From contig NC_021149.1 of assembly GCF_000380335.1 (NCBI RefSeq), forward strand, positions 5,136,501 through 5,200,500: a stretch of DNA of 64,000 bases, read 5' to 3'. The notes below the pieces were generated by a model, which saw only the letters and a program-made list of their open reading frames with translations, was not told where the DNA came from and searched no databases. This DNA is from Azotobacter vinelandii CA (GTDB lineage Bacteria > Pseudomonadota > Gammaproteobacteria > Pseudomonadales > Pseudomonadaceae). Within the stretch, counting starts at the first letter, position 1. Each line of letters opens with the position of its first letter. Positions 46,806-55,620 of this stretch are shown one piece after another. Both the position numbers and the translations under genes were made by a program.

Positions 46806-48161
46806 TCAGCTTTCGATCCGCCGCGGCGCCATGAAGTACAGCCAGGTCAGCGCCAGGAAGTACATGCTCGGGATGATGACGAACAGCACGGCATAGTTGT
46901 TGCCGGTGACGGTCAGCACGTAACCGACGATCTGCGTCATGAACATGCCGCCGATCGCCGCGCACATGCCGCCGAAGCCGAACACGGTACTCATCAGGTG
47001 CTTGGGCGTGTAGTCCATCACCAGGCTCCAGATGTTGGCGGTCCAGGCCTGGTGCGCGCCGACGGCCAGGGAGATCGCCAGCACCGCGACCCACAGGTTG
47101 CTGGCGTTGGCGGCGAAGATCACCGAGCAGATGCAGGTGGCGAAGATCAGCATCGACACCAGGCGCGCGCGGATCGGCCTGACCCCGCGCCCGATCAGGA
47201 AGGACGAGAGAATGCCGCCGCCGATGCTGCCGAAGTCGGCGGTCAGCCAGATCAGCATGAGCGGGATGCCCATCTGGGTCACGCTGATGCCCAGGCTGTA
47301 CTGCTGGTTGAGGAACGGCGGCAGCCAGTACAGGTAGAACCAGAACACCGGCGCGGTGATCGAGTAAGCCACGGCGAAGGCCCAGGTGCCGCGCATGCGC
47401 AGGATGCGCGAGAACGGCACCTTGACCGGCTCGGGCTCGGCTTCCCTGCTGATGTACTCCAGTTCGCTCTGCCTGACCCGCGGGTGCTCCTCGGGGTTGT
47501 AGTAGTTGATGGCCCAGAACACCAGCCAGACGAGGCCCAGCAGCGCCATGCCGATGAACGCGGCCTGCCAGCCCCAGAGGCTGAGGATCAGCGGCAACAG
47601 CGCCGGGGTGACCATGGCGCCGACGTTGGTGCCGGCGTTGAAGATGCCGGTCGCCAGGGCGCGCTCGCCGGCCGGGAACCACAGGCGGGTGGTCTTCACG
47701 CAGGCCGGATAGTTGGCCGCCTCGGTCAGGCCGAGGATGAAGCGGCAGATCATGAAGCCGGCCGCCGAGGTCGCCAGACCGTGGGCGCCGGTGGCCAGGC
47801 TCCAGAACAGCACGGCGAGGAAGAACGCGCGCTTGACGCCGACCTTGTCGATGAAGCGGCCCTGCAGCAGGAAGCCGACGGCGTAACCGACCTGGAACCA
47901 GAAGTTGATGTTGGCGTAGTCCATGGTGGACCAACTCATCTCCCTGGCCAGGATCGGCTGCATCACGCCCAGCGCGGCACGGTCGATGTAGTTGAGGGTG
48001 GTGGCGCAGAACACCAGGGCGAGCATGCCCCAGCGCACCTTGCCGACGGCCAGGGCGGCGCGGATCTTGCTGCCGACCGACTCATGGGCCGATATGGGGG
48101 AATCGGCGGCTGCGGGTATAGCCATGGAAGTACCTTGCGAAGTGAACATGGTGGTAGCCAT
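46806..48161 (-). CDS. MFS transporter, anion:cation symporter (hexuronate/phthalate type)
   Basis: 451 aa, twelve predicted membrane segments. Family features: FCATTLNYIDRAALGVMQPILAREMSWS in the first segment (the NYIDR motif of the ACS family), GRFIDKVGVKRAF, FILGLTEAANYPACVKTTRLWFP with GERALATGIFNAGTNVGA, and a second-half SIGGGILSSFLIGRG. Relatives carry organic anions such as galacturonate, glucarate or tartrate. No catabolic genes lie next to it, so the substrate is open. A LysR gene lies upstream on the same strand. The ATG at 48161 is used; MFTSQG four codons on is an alternative. Confidence 0.88.
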   Translation of the reverse strand: MATTMFTSQGTSMAIPAAADSPISAHESVGSKIRAALAVGKVRWGMLALVFCATTLNYIDRAALGVMQPILAREMSWSTMDYANINFWFQVGYAVGFLLQGRFIDKVGVKRAFFLAVLFWSLATGAHGLATSAAGFMICRFILGLTEAANYPACVKTTRLWFPAGERALATGIFNAGTNVGAMVTPALLPLILSLWGWQAAFIGMALLGLVWLVFWAINYYNPEEHPRVRQSELEYISREAEPEPVKVPFSRILRMRGTWAFAVAYSITAPVFWFYLYWLPPFLNQQYSLGISVTQMGIPLMLIWLTADFGSIGGGILSSFLIGRGVRPIRARLVSMLIFATCICSVIFAANASNLWVAVLAISLAVGAHQAWTANIWSLVMDYTPKHLMSTVFGFGGMCAAIGGMFMTQIVGYVLTVTGNNYAVLFVIIPSMYFLALTWLYFMAPRRIES

Positions 48162-48656
48162 CCGTTCGGGGACCGGGGATACGCTGGCCCGGTCGAGCCT
48201 CTCTTGGTGCTCCCGGTGACCGACGCCGAGGGTACGGGCAGTCCCTTTCCGGGCGTGCGGGGTCCTCCCGCCGCTGGGCGGGAATGCTGCGGATCACTGG
48301 GGGCGATTAATGGCGCGTCGGCGCGGCGGACTCGGCGAAGAGCCGTCGGATGCGGTCTAGGCCGCGGAATGGCGCGAAGGGGCGAAGTCCGGGTGCGAAC
48401 GCCACGGGAACGACACACCCGCAAGGGTTCGGGCAGGAGAAGCGCAGGCTTGGCGGAAGTGGAATATGTACATGAGCGTCTACCGATCTTGAAGTTGTTA
48501 TAACGGGCTCCGGTTGCCCGGCGAATGCGCCTGCAACCTGGTGATCATCTTGGCCAGTGCTCAAAAAAGCGTCAATCGACCGGCCGGAGTTCCGGTCGAT
48601 AACCGAACGAAACTAACTGGATGGTACATTTTCCAGAGAAGGGATTGTCCTGCCTC
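48162..48656. other. Spacer between LysR and MFS genes
   Basis: 495 bp with no supported gene; short open frames here lack ribosome sites and family features. It holds the LysR terminator (48575-48600) and, toward 48162, the promoter region expected for the MFS gene. No RNA gene was recognised. Confidence 0.5.
48575..48600 (-). terminator. Terminator of the LysR gene
   Basis: Perfect 9-bp stem ATCGACCGG / CCGGTCGAT with an 8-nt loop; on the minus strand it is followed within 6 nt by TTTTTT. A good intrinsic terminator 57 bp after the LysR stop. Confidence 0.72.
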
Positions 48657-49508
48657 TCAGCGATAACGCGACCAGTCGGTCCGCTCGACGGCCAGCCCGC
48701 GCAGCAACTCCAGGGCCCGCTGCAAGACGGGCGAATCCTTGGCCCGCGAGTAGACGAGATAGACCGGGTAGGTGAACTCCGGCGCTTTCTCCACGCGCCG
48801 CAGCACGCCTTCGTCGAGATAGCGCTGCACCACCCGGGTACGGAAATAACCGCGACCGCCCTCCTGCAGCAGGTACTGCAGGGCCAGCGGACCGAGACTG
48901 AAATACAGCGCGGCCCTGGCCAGCTCCGGCAGCGCCGCATCGTGCTGGCGGCGGAACGCCTCGCCCCAGTCGACGTAGATATAGGGCTCGGGATTGGCCT
49001 GCAGGGCGACCTGGATCAGTTTCTCTTCGAGCAGTTGCTCCACCTGCAGCCCCGGCCAGTATTCCGGCTGGTAGACCAGGGCGGCGTCGAGCACGCCGAG
49101 GTCGAGGCGCTTGTGCAACAGGTCGCCCGCAGCCACCTCGCTGCGCACCGCATGGGAGGGAATCGCCTGGCGCAGGCGCTGCACCCAGGCCAGCAGCAGC
49201 GGGCTGGACAGGCTGACGTCCGCCCCCAGGGTCAGCAGCTTGTCATAGCCATCCGGCAGCGGCAGGTCGCGGCGCGCCGCTTCCCAGGTCTGTACCAGTC
49301 GATTGGCGTAGCCGACGAACCGCTCGCCGTCGGCGGTCAGCCGCGTGCCGGCGCGATTGCGCACGAGCAGCCGGCAGCCGAGCTGGCTTTCCAGGCTGTG
49401 CAGGCGCGCGCTGACCGCCGTCTGGGTGACGTGCAGGCGCTCGGCGGCAGCGGCGAGGCTGCCGCCGCGCACGATTTCCAGGAAGGTGCGGGCAAGATCG
49501 ATATCCAT
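48657..49508 (-). CDS. LysR-family transcriptional regulator
   Basis: 283 aa. The HTH is at residues 1-60: DLARTFLEIVRGGSLAAAAERLHVTQTAVSARLHSLESQLGCRLLVRNRAG, complete. The substrate-binding half has LTLGADVSLSSPLLLAWVQRLR and LDAALVYQPEY. No target is given by context except the MFS gene downstream in the same direction, separated by a terminator. Ligand unknown. Confidence 0.92.
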   Translation of the reverse strand: MDIDLARTFLEIVRGGSLAAAAERLHVTQTAVSARLHSLESQLGCRLLVRNRAGTRLTADGERFVGYANRLVQTWEAARRDLPLPDGYDKLLTLGADVSLSSPLLLAWVQRLRQAIPSHAVRSEVAAGDLLHKRLDLGVLDAALVYQPEYWPGLQVEQLLEEKLIQVALQANPEPYIYVDWGEAFRRQHDAALPELARAALYFSLGPLALQYLLQEGGRGYFRTRVVQRYLDEGVLRRVEKAPEFTYPVYLVYSRAKDSPVLQRALELLRGLAVERTDWSRYR

Positions 49509-49615
49509 CGCTACCTTGGCTCGACGGTCTACAGGAAGAAACGGGCGGCCGCCCGGGCGGCGGGCCGGGAAATATTAGGGCATGTCATCAATTGTTTCCC
49601 CGGTTGCGTTGCCGC

Positions 49616-49715
49616 CGGAAATGGGGCCAGGCCGGGCCGCGTTCGGCAAGGCGCAGCCTACAGGCAATGGTCATTCCCTTGCCAAAGGCTGCAACGCCGC
49701 ATGGCCCCATTTCCG
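49616..49715. repeat. 100-bp nested inverted repeat
   Basis: Outer arms CGGAAATGGGGCCA and TGGCCCCATTTCCG are a perfect 14-bp match. Inside, GCAGCCT pairs with AGGCTGC and GGCAA with TTGCC, so the whole stretch can fold as one long irregular hairpin around a loop near 49668. It could be a small mobile inverted-repeat element, a structured RNA or a transcription barrier. No obvious target-site duplication was seen. Confidence 0.65.
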
Positions 49716-49759
49716 ACGCGAGCCGTGACGGGCGAACCCGGAAGAAAAGAAAGGCGCGC

Positions 49760-49783
49760 GGTGGGCGACTGGCATCGCCCACC
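49760..49783 (-). terminator. Intrinsic terminator of algE3
   Basis: Perfect 9-bp stem GGTGGGCGA / TCGCCCACC with a 6-nt loop, about 40 bp after the algE3 stop. On the minus strand it is followed by GCGCGCCTTTCTTTTCTTC, a T-rich tail. Confidence 0.75.
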
Positions 49784-49822
49784 TGCGGGGTGCCGCGGCA
49801 TGCCTCGCCGCGGCGTCCCGCG

Positions 49823-52800
49823 TCAGACGACCGGCTGCTCCTCGGCCGGCGTGCTGCCGACCACCTCGATTCCGGTGGCCGCGGCCGCCGTGGCGAAGAT
49901 GAAGTCGCTCGCATCGAGCTGGTCGGCGTGGTTGCCCTCCAGGGAGATCTCGAAACGGTTGCCTTCGGCGTCGCCGCCACGGTCCTTGAGGTAGGTCTTG
50001 GTGCCGGCGTCGTTCAGCACTATCGCCAGGGTGCCGTTGTAGCCGTCGCCCAGCCCGGTGTAGCCGAGCGCGGAGAGGTCGATCAGATCGGCGCCGTGGG
50101 TGAAGTCGGCGATGCTGTCGGTGACGTTCGCCCCGCTGTTGTAGTTGCGGAAGCTGTCGAGCGCGTCGCCGAAGCGGAAGATGTCGCTGCCGCTGCCGCC
50201 GCTCAGGGTGTCGCGCCCGGCGCCGCCGTCGAGGATATCGTTGCCGGCACCGCCGCTCAGGCTGTCGTTGCCGGCACCGCCGAGCAGTTCCTCGGCCGCG
50301 CTGCCGCCGGAAAGCGTGTCGTTGCCATCGCCGCCCGCCAGCACGACGCGCTCGTCGAAAACGAGGTAGGACTCGTCGAGCCCGGACAGGTCGCCGTCCA
50401 GGGAAAGCTCGAAGCGCTCGCCGGCGGCGTTCGCCTCGTAGCTCTTCAGGTAGGTGCGGGTGCCGGCGCTGTTCACCTGCAGCGCCAGGGTGCCGCCGTA
50501 GCCGTTGCCCAGACCGCTGAAGCCGAGCCCGGACAGGTCGATGCGATCCTCGCTGGCATCGAAGTCGGTGATCAGATCGGCATAGCTGGCACTGTCGGTC
50601 CGGTAGCTGTCGGTCAGTTCGCTGAAGCGGAACACGTCGGCCCCGGCCCCGCCGGCCAGCGTGTCGCGCCCGCTGCCGCCGTGGATCACCTCGTCGGCGG
50701 CCGTGCCCTGCAGGCTGTCGTTGCCGGCGGTGCCTTCGAGGAGCTGCTGGCCGCTGGGCGTGGCGAAGATGAAATCCTCGTTGCCGAGCAGTCCCTGGTA
50801 GTTGCCGTCGAGGGAAAACTCGAAGCGATAGCCGTCGGCGCCGTTCTCGTAGCTCTTCACGTAGGTGCGGTCGCCGGCGCTGTTGAGCACCAGGACGAGA
50901 GTGCCGTTGTAGCCGTCGCCCAGCCCGGTGAAGCCCAGCGCCGACACGTCGAGCTTGTCTTCGCCCACCGCGAAGTCGGTGATGCGATCGCCCTGGTTGT
51001 CGCCGGTGTCGTAGTTGCGCTGGCTGTCGGACAGCGCGTCGAAGCGGAACACGTCGGCTCCGGCGCCGCCGGTGAGGCTGTCGCTCCCCGCGCCGCCGAC
51101 CAGGATGTCGTCGCCGCCGGCGCCGTCGAGCGTGTCGTTGCCGGCATGGCCGAGCAATGTCTCGGCGACCGAGGTGCCGAGCAGGGCGTTGTTGCCGGCA
51201 TCCCCCTCGATGGCGGGACGCTCGAAAATCAGGTTGCTGGCATCGAGCAGGCCGACGAAGTCGCCGTCCAGGGCGATCTCGAAGCGCCGCCCCTCGGCGT
51301 CCGCCTCCAGGCTCTTCAGGTAGGTGCGGCTACCGCCGGAACCGGTGGTCACCAGCAGGGTGCCGTCATAGCCGTCGCCCAGGCCGGTGAAGCCCAGCGC
51401 GGACAGGTCGATGCGGTCCTGGGCGGGATCGAAGTCGGTGATCAGGTCGGTGAAGCTGGTGCTGGCGGTGCGGTAGCTGTCCTCGCGGGCGGAGAAGCGG
51501 AAGGTGTCGGCGCCCGCGCCGCCGGTCAGCGTGTCGCGCCCGACGCCGCCGTCGAGGATGTCGTTGCCGGCGCCGCCGTCCAGGCGATCGTCGCCGTCCA
51601 GACCGAGCAGCGTCTCGTGGGCGTCGCTGCCGCCGAGCGTATCATTGCCGGTCGTGCCTTCGAGGGTCGCCTGCTGGCCGGTGCCGGGCTGGTCGGAGAC
51701 GATCGAATGGGCGCCATTCAGCCGTACCGCCCCGGTCTGCACACCGTCGATGGTGTTGGCGTAGAGGCTGCTGTAATCGGTGCCGTCGTTGCGCTCCTCG
51801 ATGCCATAGGTGGAGTTGGCCGAGCCGCTGATGACGTTGCCTTCGATCCAGGTGCCGGTGGTGGCGTAGAAGTTGCCGGACACCCCGACGTCGTTGAAGG
51901 ACTGCAGCAGGACTTCGGCATAGGCGACGTTCTGCGCGTTGTCGTGGATCTGGTTGTTGAGGATCTGCACGTCCTCCGTGCCGTACAGGCGCACGCCGGA
52001 GTAACCGTTGCCGTAGATCTCGGCGTTCTGCAGGGTGATGTTGTTGGTCATCTTCAGCAGCACGCCTTCCAGGGCGTTGTCGTAGTAGGCGCCGCCGTCG
52101 ATCAGGATATCGGTCGGCTGGGCCAGGTCCTCCGCTCCCCGCTGGATCACCAGGCCGGCGCCGCCGTTGCCGTAGGCGACGTTGTTGCTCAGGGTGAAGT
52201 CGTAGGTGCTGGTGACCACGTTGAAGCCGTGGCGGTCGTTGTTGTAGGCGACGTTGTTCTCGAACACGCTGTCGACCAGGTAGTCGGCGACGAAGCCGTC
52301 GAGGCCGTTGTCGTGGGCCACGCTGTCGCGGATCGTCAGATTGATGGTCTGTTCGTGCGGATCGAAGCCGTAGCCGGACATTTCGCGGATTTCTACCCGC
52401 TCGATGGTCACGTTGCGGTCGGCGCCGTCCTGGCCGGGGATGTAGCCGTTGAACCAGCCGTCGACCTTGCCGCTGGTGTTGTCGCGGTTGCCGTCGAGGG
52501 TCAGGTCGCTCATGCCGAAGTTGCTGGTCTCTTCGCCATAGGCCGAGCGCACCATGCCGGTGATCTTCTGGTCGGAGCCGTCGATCAGCTTGATCACCGT
52601 TTCGCCCATGCCGGCGCCGACCAGGTAGACGCCGTCCTTGAGCATCAGGCAGCCGTCGCCCGGGTCCCCGGTGGGACTGACCCGGTACTCGCCGGCCGGC
52701 AGGTAGACGGTGCCGCCGCCGGCCGCGTAGGCGGCGTCGATCGCCGCCTGGATGGCCGGCCGGTCGTCGCTGGCGCCGTCGCCCAGCGCGCCGAAGTCCT

Positions 52801-55342
52801 TGGCATTGAACACGCCGGCCTCGAAGATCACGTTGCCGCTGTCCAACTGGCCGCTGAAGTCGCCGTCCAGGGCGATCTCGAAGCGCTGGCCGTCGGCATC
52901 GGCCTCGAGGCTCTTCAGGTAGGTGCGGGTGCCCGCGGCGTTGACCTGCAGCAGCAGGGTGCCGTCGTAGCCGTTGCCGAAACCGCTGAAGCCCAGGCCG
53001 GACAGGTCGATGCGATCCTGGGCGGGATCGAAGTCGGTGATCAGGTCGGTGAAGCTGGCGCTGTCGGTGCGGTAGCTGTCGGTACGCGCGGAGAACAGGA
53101 AGGTGTCGGCCCCCGTGCCGCCGGTCAGGGTGTCGCGCTCCGCCCCGCCATCCAGGACATCGTCGCCGGCGCCGCCGTTCAGGCTGTCCCGGCCGCCCAG
53201 ACCGAGGAGCAGTTCGTCGGCCCCAGTCCCTTGCAAGGTGTCGTTGCCGTCGGTTCCCTCGATGGTCGCCTGTTCCGGGGGCGTGGCGAAGACGAACTGT
53301 TCGGCGCCGAGCAGCCCCTGGTAGTTGCCCGCGAGGGAAAGCTCGAAGTTATAGCCGTTGGCGTCAGTGTCGTAGCTCTTCACGTAGGTGCGGTCGCCGG
53401 CGCTGTTGAGCACCACGGCGAGGGTGCCGTTGCGGCCGTTGCCCAGCCCGGTGTAACCCAGCGCCGATACGTCGATCCTGTCTTCGCCCACGGCGAAGTC
53501 GATGATGTAATCGCCCTGGTTGTCGCCGGCGGTGTAGTTGCGCTGGCTGTCGGACAGCGCCTCGAAGCGGAACACGTCCGCCCCGGCGCCGCCGGTCAGG
53601 GTGTCGCGCCCGGCGCCGCCGACCAGGATGTCGTTGCCGGCCCCGCCGTTGAGGGTGTCGTTGCCGCCGTAGCCCAGGAGGGTTTCCCCGGCATCGGTGC
53701 CGGACAGGTTGTCGTTGCCCTCGGTACCGGTGACCGGAGCGGCGTCGAACAATAGGTTGCCATCGTTGAACTGGCCGACGAAGTTGCCGTCCAGGGCGAT
53801 TTCGAAACGCCGGCCCTGGGCGTCCACCTCGTAGCTCTTCAGGTAGGTGCGGGTGCCGCCGGAACCGGTGGTCACCGCCAGGGTGCCGTCATAACCGTTG
53901 CCCAGACCGGTGAAGCCCAGTGCGGAGAGGTCGATGCGGTCCTGGCTGGCGTCGAAGTCGGTGATCAGGTCGGTGAAGCTGGCGCTGTCGGTGCGGTGAC
54001 TGTCCTCGCGGGCAGAGAAGCGGAAGGTATCGGCGCCCGCGCCGCCGGTCAGGGTATCGCGCCCCGCGCCGCCGTCGAGGGTGTCGTCGCCGGCGCCACC
54101 GTCCAGGCGATCGTTGCCGGCCAGGCCGAGAATCAGTTCGTGGGCGCCCGTTCCGCTGAGCACGTCGTTGCCCGCGGTGCCTTCGAGGGTTTCCTGCTGG
54201 CTGCTGCTGGGCTGCTCGGAAACCGTGGAGTTGGCGCCATACAGCCGTACCGTCCCGTTCTGCACGCCGTCGATGGTATTGGCGTAAAGGCTGCTGTAGT
54301 CGGTGCCGTCGGCGCGCTCCTGGATGCCGAAGGTGGAATTGGCCGAGCCGCTGATGACGTTGCCTTCGAGCCAGGTGCCGGTGGTGACGTAAAAGTTGCC
54401 GGACACCCCGGCGGTGTCGTCGTAGGACTGCAGCAGGACTTCGGCATAGGCGCCGTTCTGCGAATTGTCGTGGATCTGGTTATTGAGGAGCTGCACGTCC
54501 TGGGCGCCGTAGACGCGCACTCCGTACAGGCCGTTGCCATAGATCTCGGCGTTCTGCAGGGTGACGTCGTGGGTCATCTTGAGCTGCACGCCTTCCAAGG
54601 CGTTGTCGTAGTAGGCGCCGCCGTCGATCAGGATGTCGTAGGGATGGGGCAGGTCGTACGAGCCGCGCTGCACCACCAGGCCGGCGCCGCCGTTGCCGTA
54701 GGCGACGTTGTTGCTCAGGACGAAGTCGTTGGTGCTGGTGACGATGTTGAAGCCGTGGCGGTCGTTGTTGTACGAGACGTTGTTCTCGAACACCCCGCCG
54801 ATCTGGTAGTCGGCGACGAAGCCGTCGAGGCCGTTGTCGTGGGCCACGCTGTCGCGGATCGTCAGGTTGATGGTCTGCTCGTGCGGATCGAAACCGTAAC
54901 CGGACATTTCGCGGATTTCCACCCGCTCCAGGGTCACGTCGCGATCGGCACCGTCCTGGCCGGGAATGTAGCCGTTGAACCAGCCGTCGACCTTGGCGGA
55001 CAGGTTGTCGCGGTTGCCGTCGAGGGTCAGGTCGCTCATGCCGAAGTTGCTGGTCTCCTCGCCATAGGCCGAGCGCACCATGCCGGTGACGTTCTGCGTC
55101 CAGCCGTCGACCATCTTGATCACCGTCTCGCCCATCCCGGCGCCGACGATATAGACGTTGCTCTTGATGGTCAGCGCGCCGTCGGAAGGCTCCTCGCCGC
55201 CGCTGACCCGATACTCGCCGGCCGGCAGGTAGACGGTGCCGCCGCCCGCCGCGTGGGCGGCGTCGATCGCCGCCTGGATGGCCGCCGTGTCATCGCTGGC
55301 GCCATCGCCCAGTGCCCCGAAATCTTTGACGTTGAAGTCCAT
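49823..55342 (-). CDS. algE3: Mannuronan C-5-epimerase AlgE3 (A-R-R-R-A-R-R-R-R)
   Basis: 1839 aa, the length I recall for A. vinelandii AlgE3. A1 (1 to about 385) has the pectate-lyase-like parallel beta-helix with catalytic YGFDPHEQ (Tyr149, Asp152, His154) and Asp178. R1-R3 follow (to about 843). A2 (844 to about 1224; DNA 52813 to about 51670) keeps YGFDPHEQ. R4-R7 complete it. Each R module carries GGxGxDxLx nonapeptide repeats binding calcium. The secreted enzyme converts mannuronate to guluronate in alginate. No N-terminal signal is present, so export is by a type I system through the C-terminal region. AGGAAG lies 5 nt before the ATG. A2 and R4-R7 relate differently to the neighbours, pointing to a mosaic origin. 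Confidence 0.95.
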   Translation of the reverse strand: MDFNVKDFGALGDGASDDTAAIQAAIDAAHAAGGGTVYLPAGEYRVSGGEEPSDGALTIKSNVYIVGAGMGETVIKMVDGWTQNVTGMVRSAYGEETSNFGMSDLTLDGNRDNLSAKVDGWFNGYIPGQDGADRDVTLERVEIREMSGYGFDPHEQTINLTIRDSVAHDNGLDGFVADYQIGGVFENNVSYNNDRHGFNIVTSTNDFVLSNNVAYGNGGAGLVVQRGSYDLPHPYDILIDGGAYYDNALEGVQLKMTHDVTLQNAEIYGNGLYGVRVYGAQDVQLLNNQIHDNSQNGAYAEVLLQSYDDTAGVSGNFYVTTGTWLEGNVISGSANSTFGIQERADGTDYSSLYANTIDGVQNGTVRLYGANSTVSEQPSSSQQETLEGTAGNDVLSGTGAHELILGLAGNDRLDGGAGDDTLDGGAGRDTLTGGAGADTFRFSAREDSHRTDSASFTDLITDFDASQDRIDLSALGFTGLGNGYDGTLAVTTGSGGTRTYLKSYEVDAQGRRFEIALDGNFVGQFNDGNLLFDAAPVTGTEGNDNLSGTDAGETLLGYGGNDTLNGGAGNDILVGGAGRDTLTGGAGADVFRFEALSDSQRNYTAGDNQGDYIIDFAVGEDRIDVSALGYTGLGNGRNGTLAVVLNSAGDRTYVKSYDTDANGYNFELSLAGNYQGLLGAEQFVFATPPEQATIEGTDGNDTLQGTGADELLLGLGGRDSLNGGAGDDVLDGGAERDTLTGGTGADTFLFSARTDSYRTDSASFTDLITDFDPAQDRIDLSGLGFSGFGNGYDGTLLLQVNAAGTRTYLKSLEADADGQRFEIALDGDFSGQLDSGNVIFEAGVFNAKDFGALGDGASDDRPAIQAAIDAAYAAGGGTVYLPAGEYRVSPTGDPGDGCLMLKDGVYLVGAGMGETVIKLIDGSDQKITGMVRSAYGEETSNFGMSDLTLDGNRDNTSGKVDGWFNGYIPGQDGADRNVTIERVEIREMSGYGFDPHEQTINLTIRDSVAHDNGLDGFVADYLVDSVFENNVAYNNDRHGFNVVTSTYDFTLSNNVAYGNGGAGLVIQRGAEDLAQPTDILIDGGAYYDNALEGVLLKMTNNITLQNAEIYGNGYSGVRLYGTEDVQILNNQIHDNAQNVAYAEVLLQSFNDVGVSGNFYATTGTWIEGNVISGSANSTYGIEERNDGTDYSSLYANTIDGVQTGAVRLNGAHSIVSDQPGTGQQATLEGTTGNDTLGGSDAHETLLGLDGDDRLDGGAGNDILDGGVGRDTLTGGAGADTFRFSAREDSYRTASTSFTDLITDFDPAQDRIDLSALGFTGLGDGYDGTLLVTTGSGGSRTYLKSLEADAEGRRFEIALDGDFVGLLDASNLIFERPAIEGDAGNNALLGTSVAETLLGHAGNDTLDGAGGDDILVGGAGSDSLTGGAGADVFRFDALSDSQRNYDTGDNQGDRITDFAVGEDKLDVSALGFTGLGDGYNGTLVLVLNSAGDRTYVKSYENGADGYRFEFSLDGNYQGLLGNEDFIFATPSGQQLLEGTAGNDSLQGTAADEVIHGGSGRDTLAGGAGADVFRFSELTDSYRTDSASYADLITDFDASEDRIDLSGLGFSGLGNGYGGTLALQVNSAGTRTYLKSYEANAAGERFELSLDGDLSGLDESYLVFDERVVLAGGDGNDTLSGGSAAEELLGGAGNDSLSGGAGNDILDGGAGRDTLSGGSGSDIFRFGDALDSFRNYNSGANVTDSIADFTHGADLIDLSALGYTGLGDGYNGTLAIVLNDAGTKTYLKDRGGDAEGNRFEISLEGNHADQLDASDFIFATAAAATGIEVVGSTPAEEQPVV

Positions 55343-55620
55343 GCTGCTTCCTGTTCCGTTAATGCTCAGCCAAAAGGCTGTCTAGGAAAAAGGAGAAGGA
55401 AGAGTCGACTACTTGAACAGGCTTTTCCCGTCCCCGGCTTTGCACACGGCGAACCTTTTCCTCGCGCCCGGCACGCCCCCGGCGATCGTCGCTTTCAGCG
55501 AGAAACAAGGCCGGGAGGGCGAACAAGCGAAGCGGCGCACACGTTGCTGTGCCTGAGACTGATCAAAAGGCCATTGGTTCGCCCGGCCGGAATGGCCGGG
55601 CGGGTGCGGGCGGGGTCGGA
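55343..55620 (-). promoter_or_regulatory. algE3 leader and algE2 terminator region
   Basis: 278 bp. A block at about 55385-55436 (GAAGGAAGAGTCGAC, then CAGGCTTTTCCCGTCCCC) recurs upstream of algE2 (58659-58712) and, less exactly, algE1 (63136-63190), so each gene has its own similar leader. The hairpin at 55580-55602 ends algE2. Confidence 0.6.
55580..55602 (-). terminator. Intrinsic terminator of algE2
   Basis: Perfect stem CGCCCGGCC / GGCCGGGCG, 5-nt loop, about 20 bp after the algE2 stop. Minus-strand sequence beyond it contains CCTTTTGATC. The same hairpin, with one G-U change, follows algE1. Confidence 0.68.

Larger units (their letters stand above)
49509..49822. other. Spacer between algE3 and the LysR gene
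   Basis: 314 bp without a gene. It contains a 100-nt nested hairpin (49616-49715) and the algE3 terminator (49760-49783). The remainder, 49509-49610, is the LysR upstream region. Confidence 0.5.

Noticed and set aside
50150-51600. Regularly spaced similar short segments in the algE R modules, at first sight like a CRISPR or tandem-repeat array
   Set aside because: They are in-frame codons for calcium-binding nonapeptides inside a continuous coding sequence, vary in sequence, and lack constant repeats with unique spacers.
49592-53755. Very long plus-strand open frame opposite algE3 (1387 codons), and a similar one at 58719-62411 opposite algE1
   Set aside because: These mirror the strong codon bias and repetitive structure of algE. 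The products are low-complexity Val/Ala/Gly/Glu repeats with no ribosome site or family feature, and the minus-strand epimerases are unmistakable.
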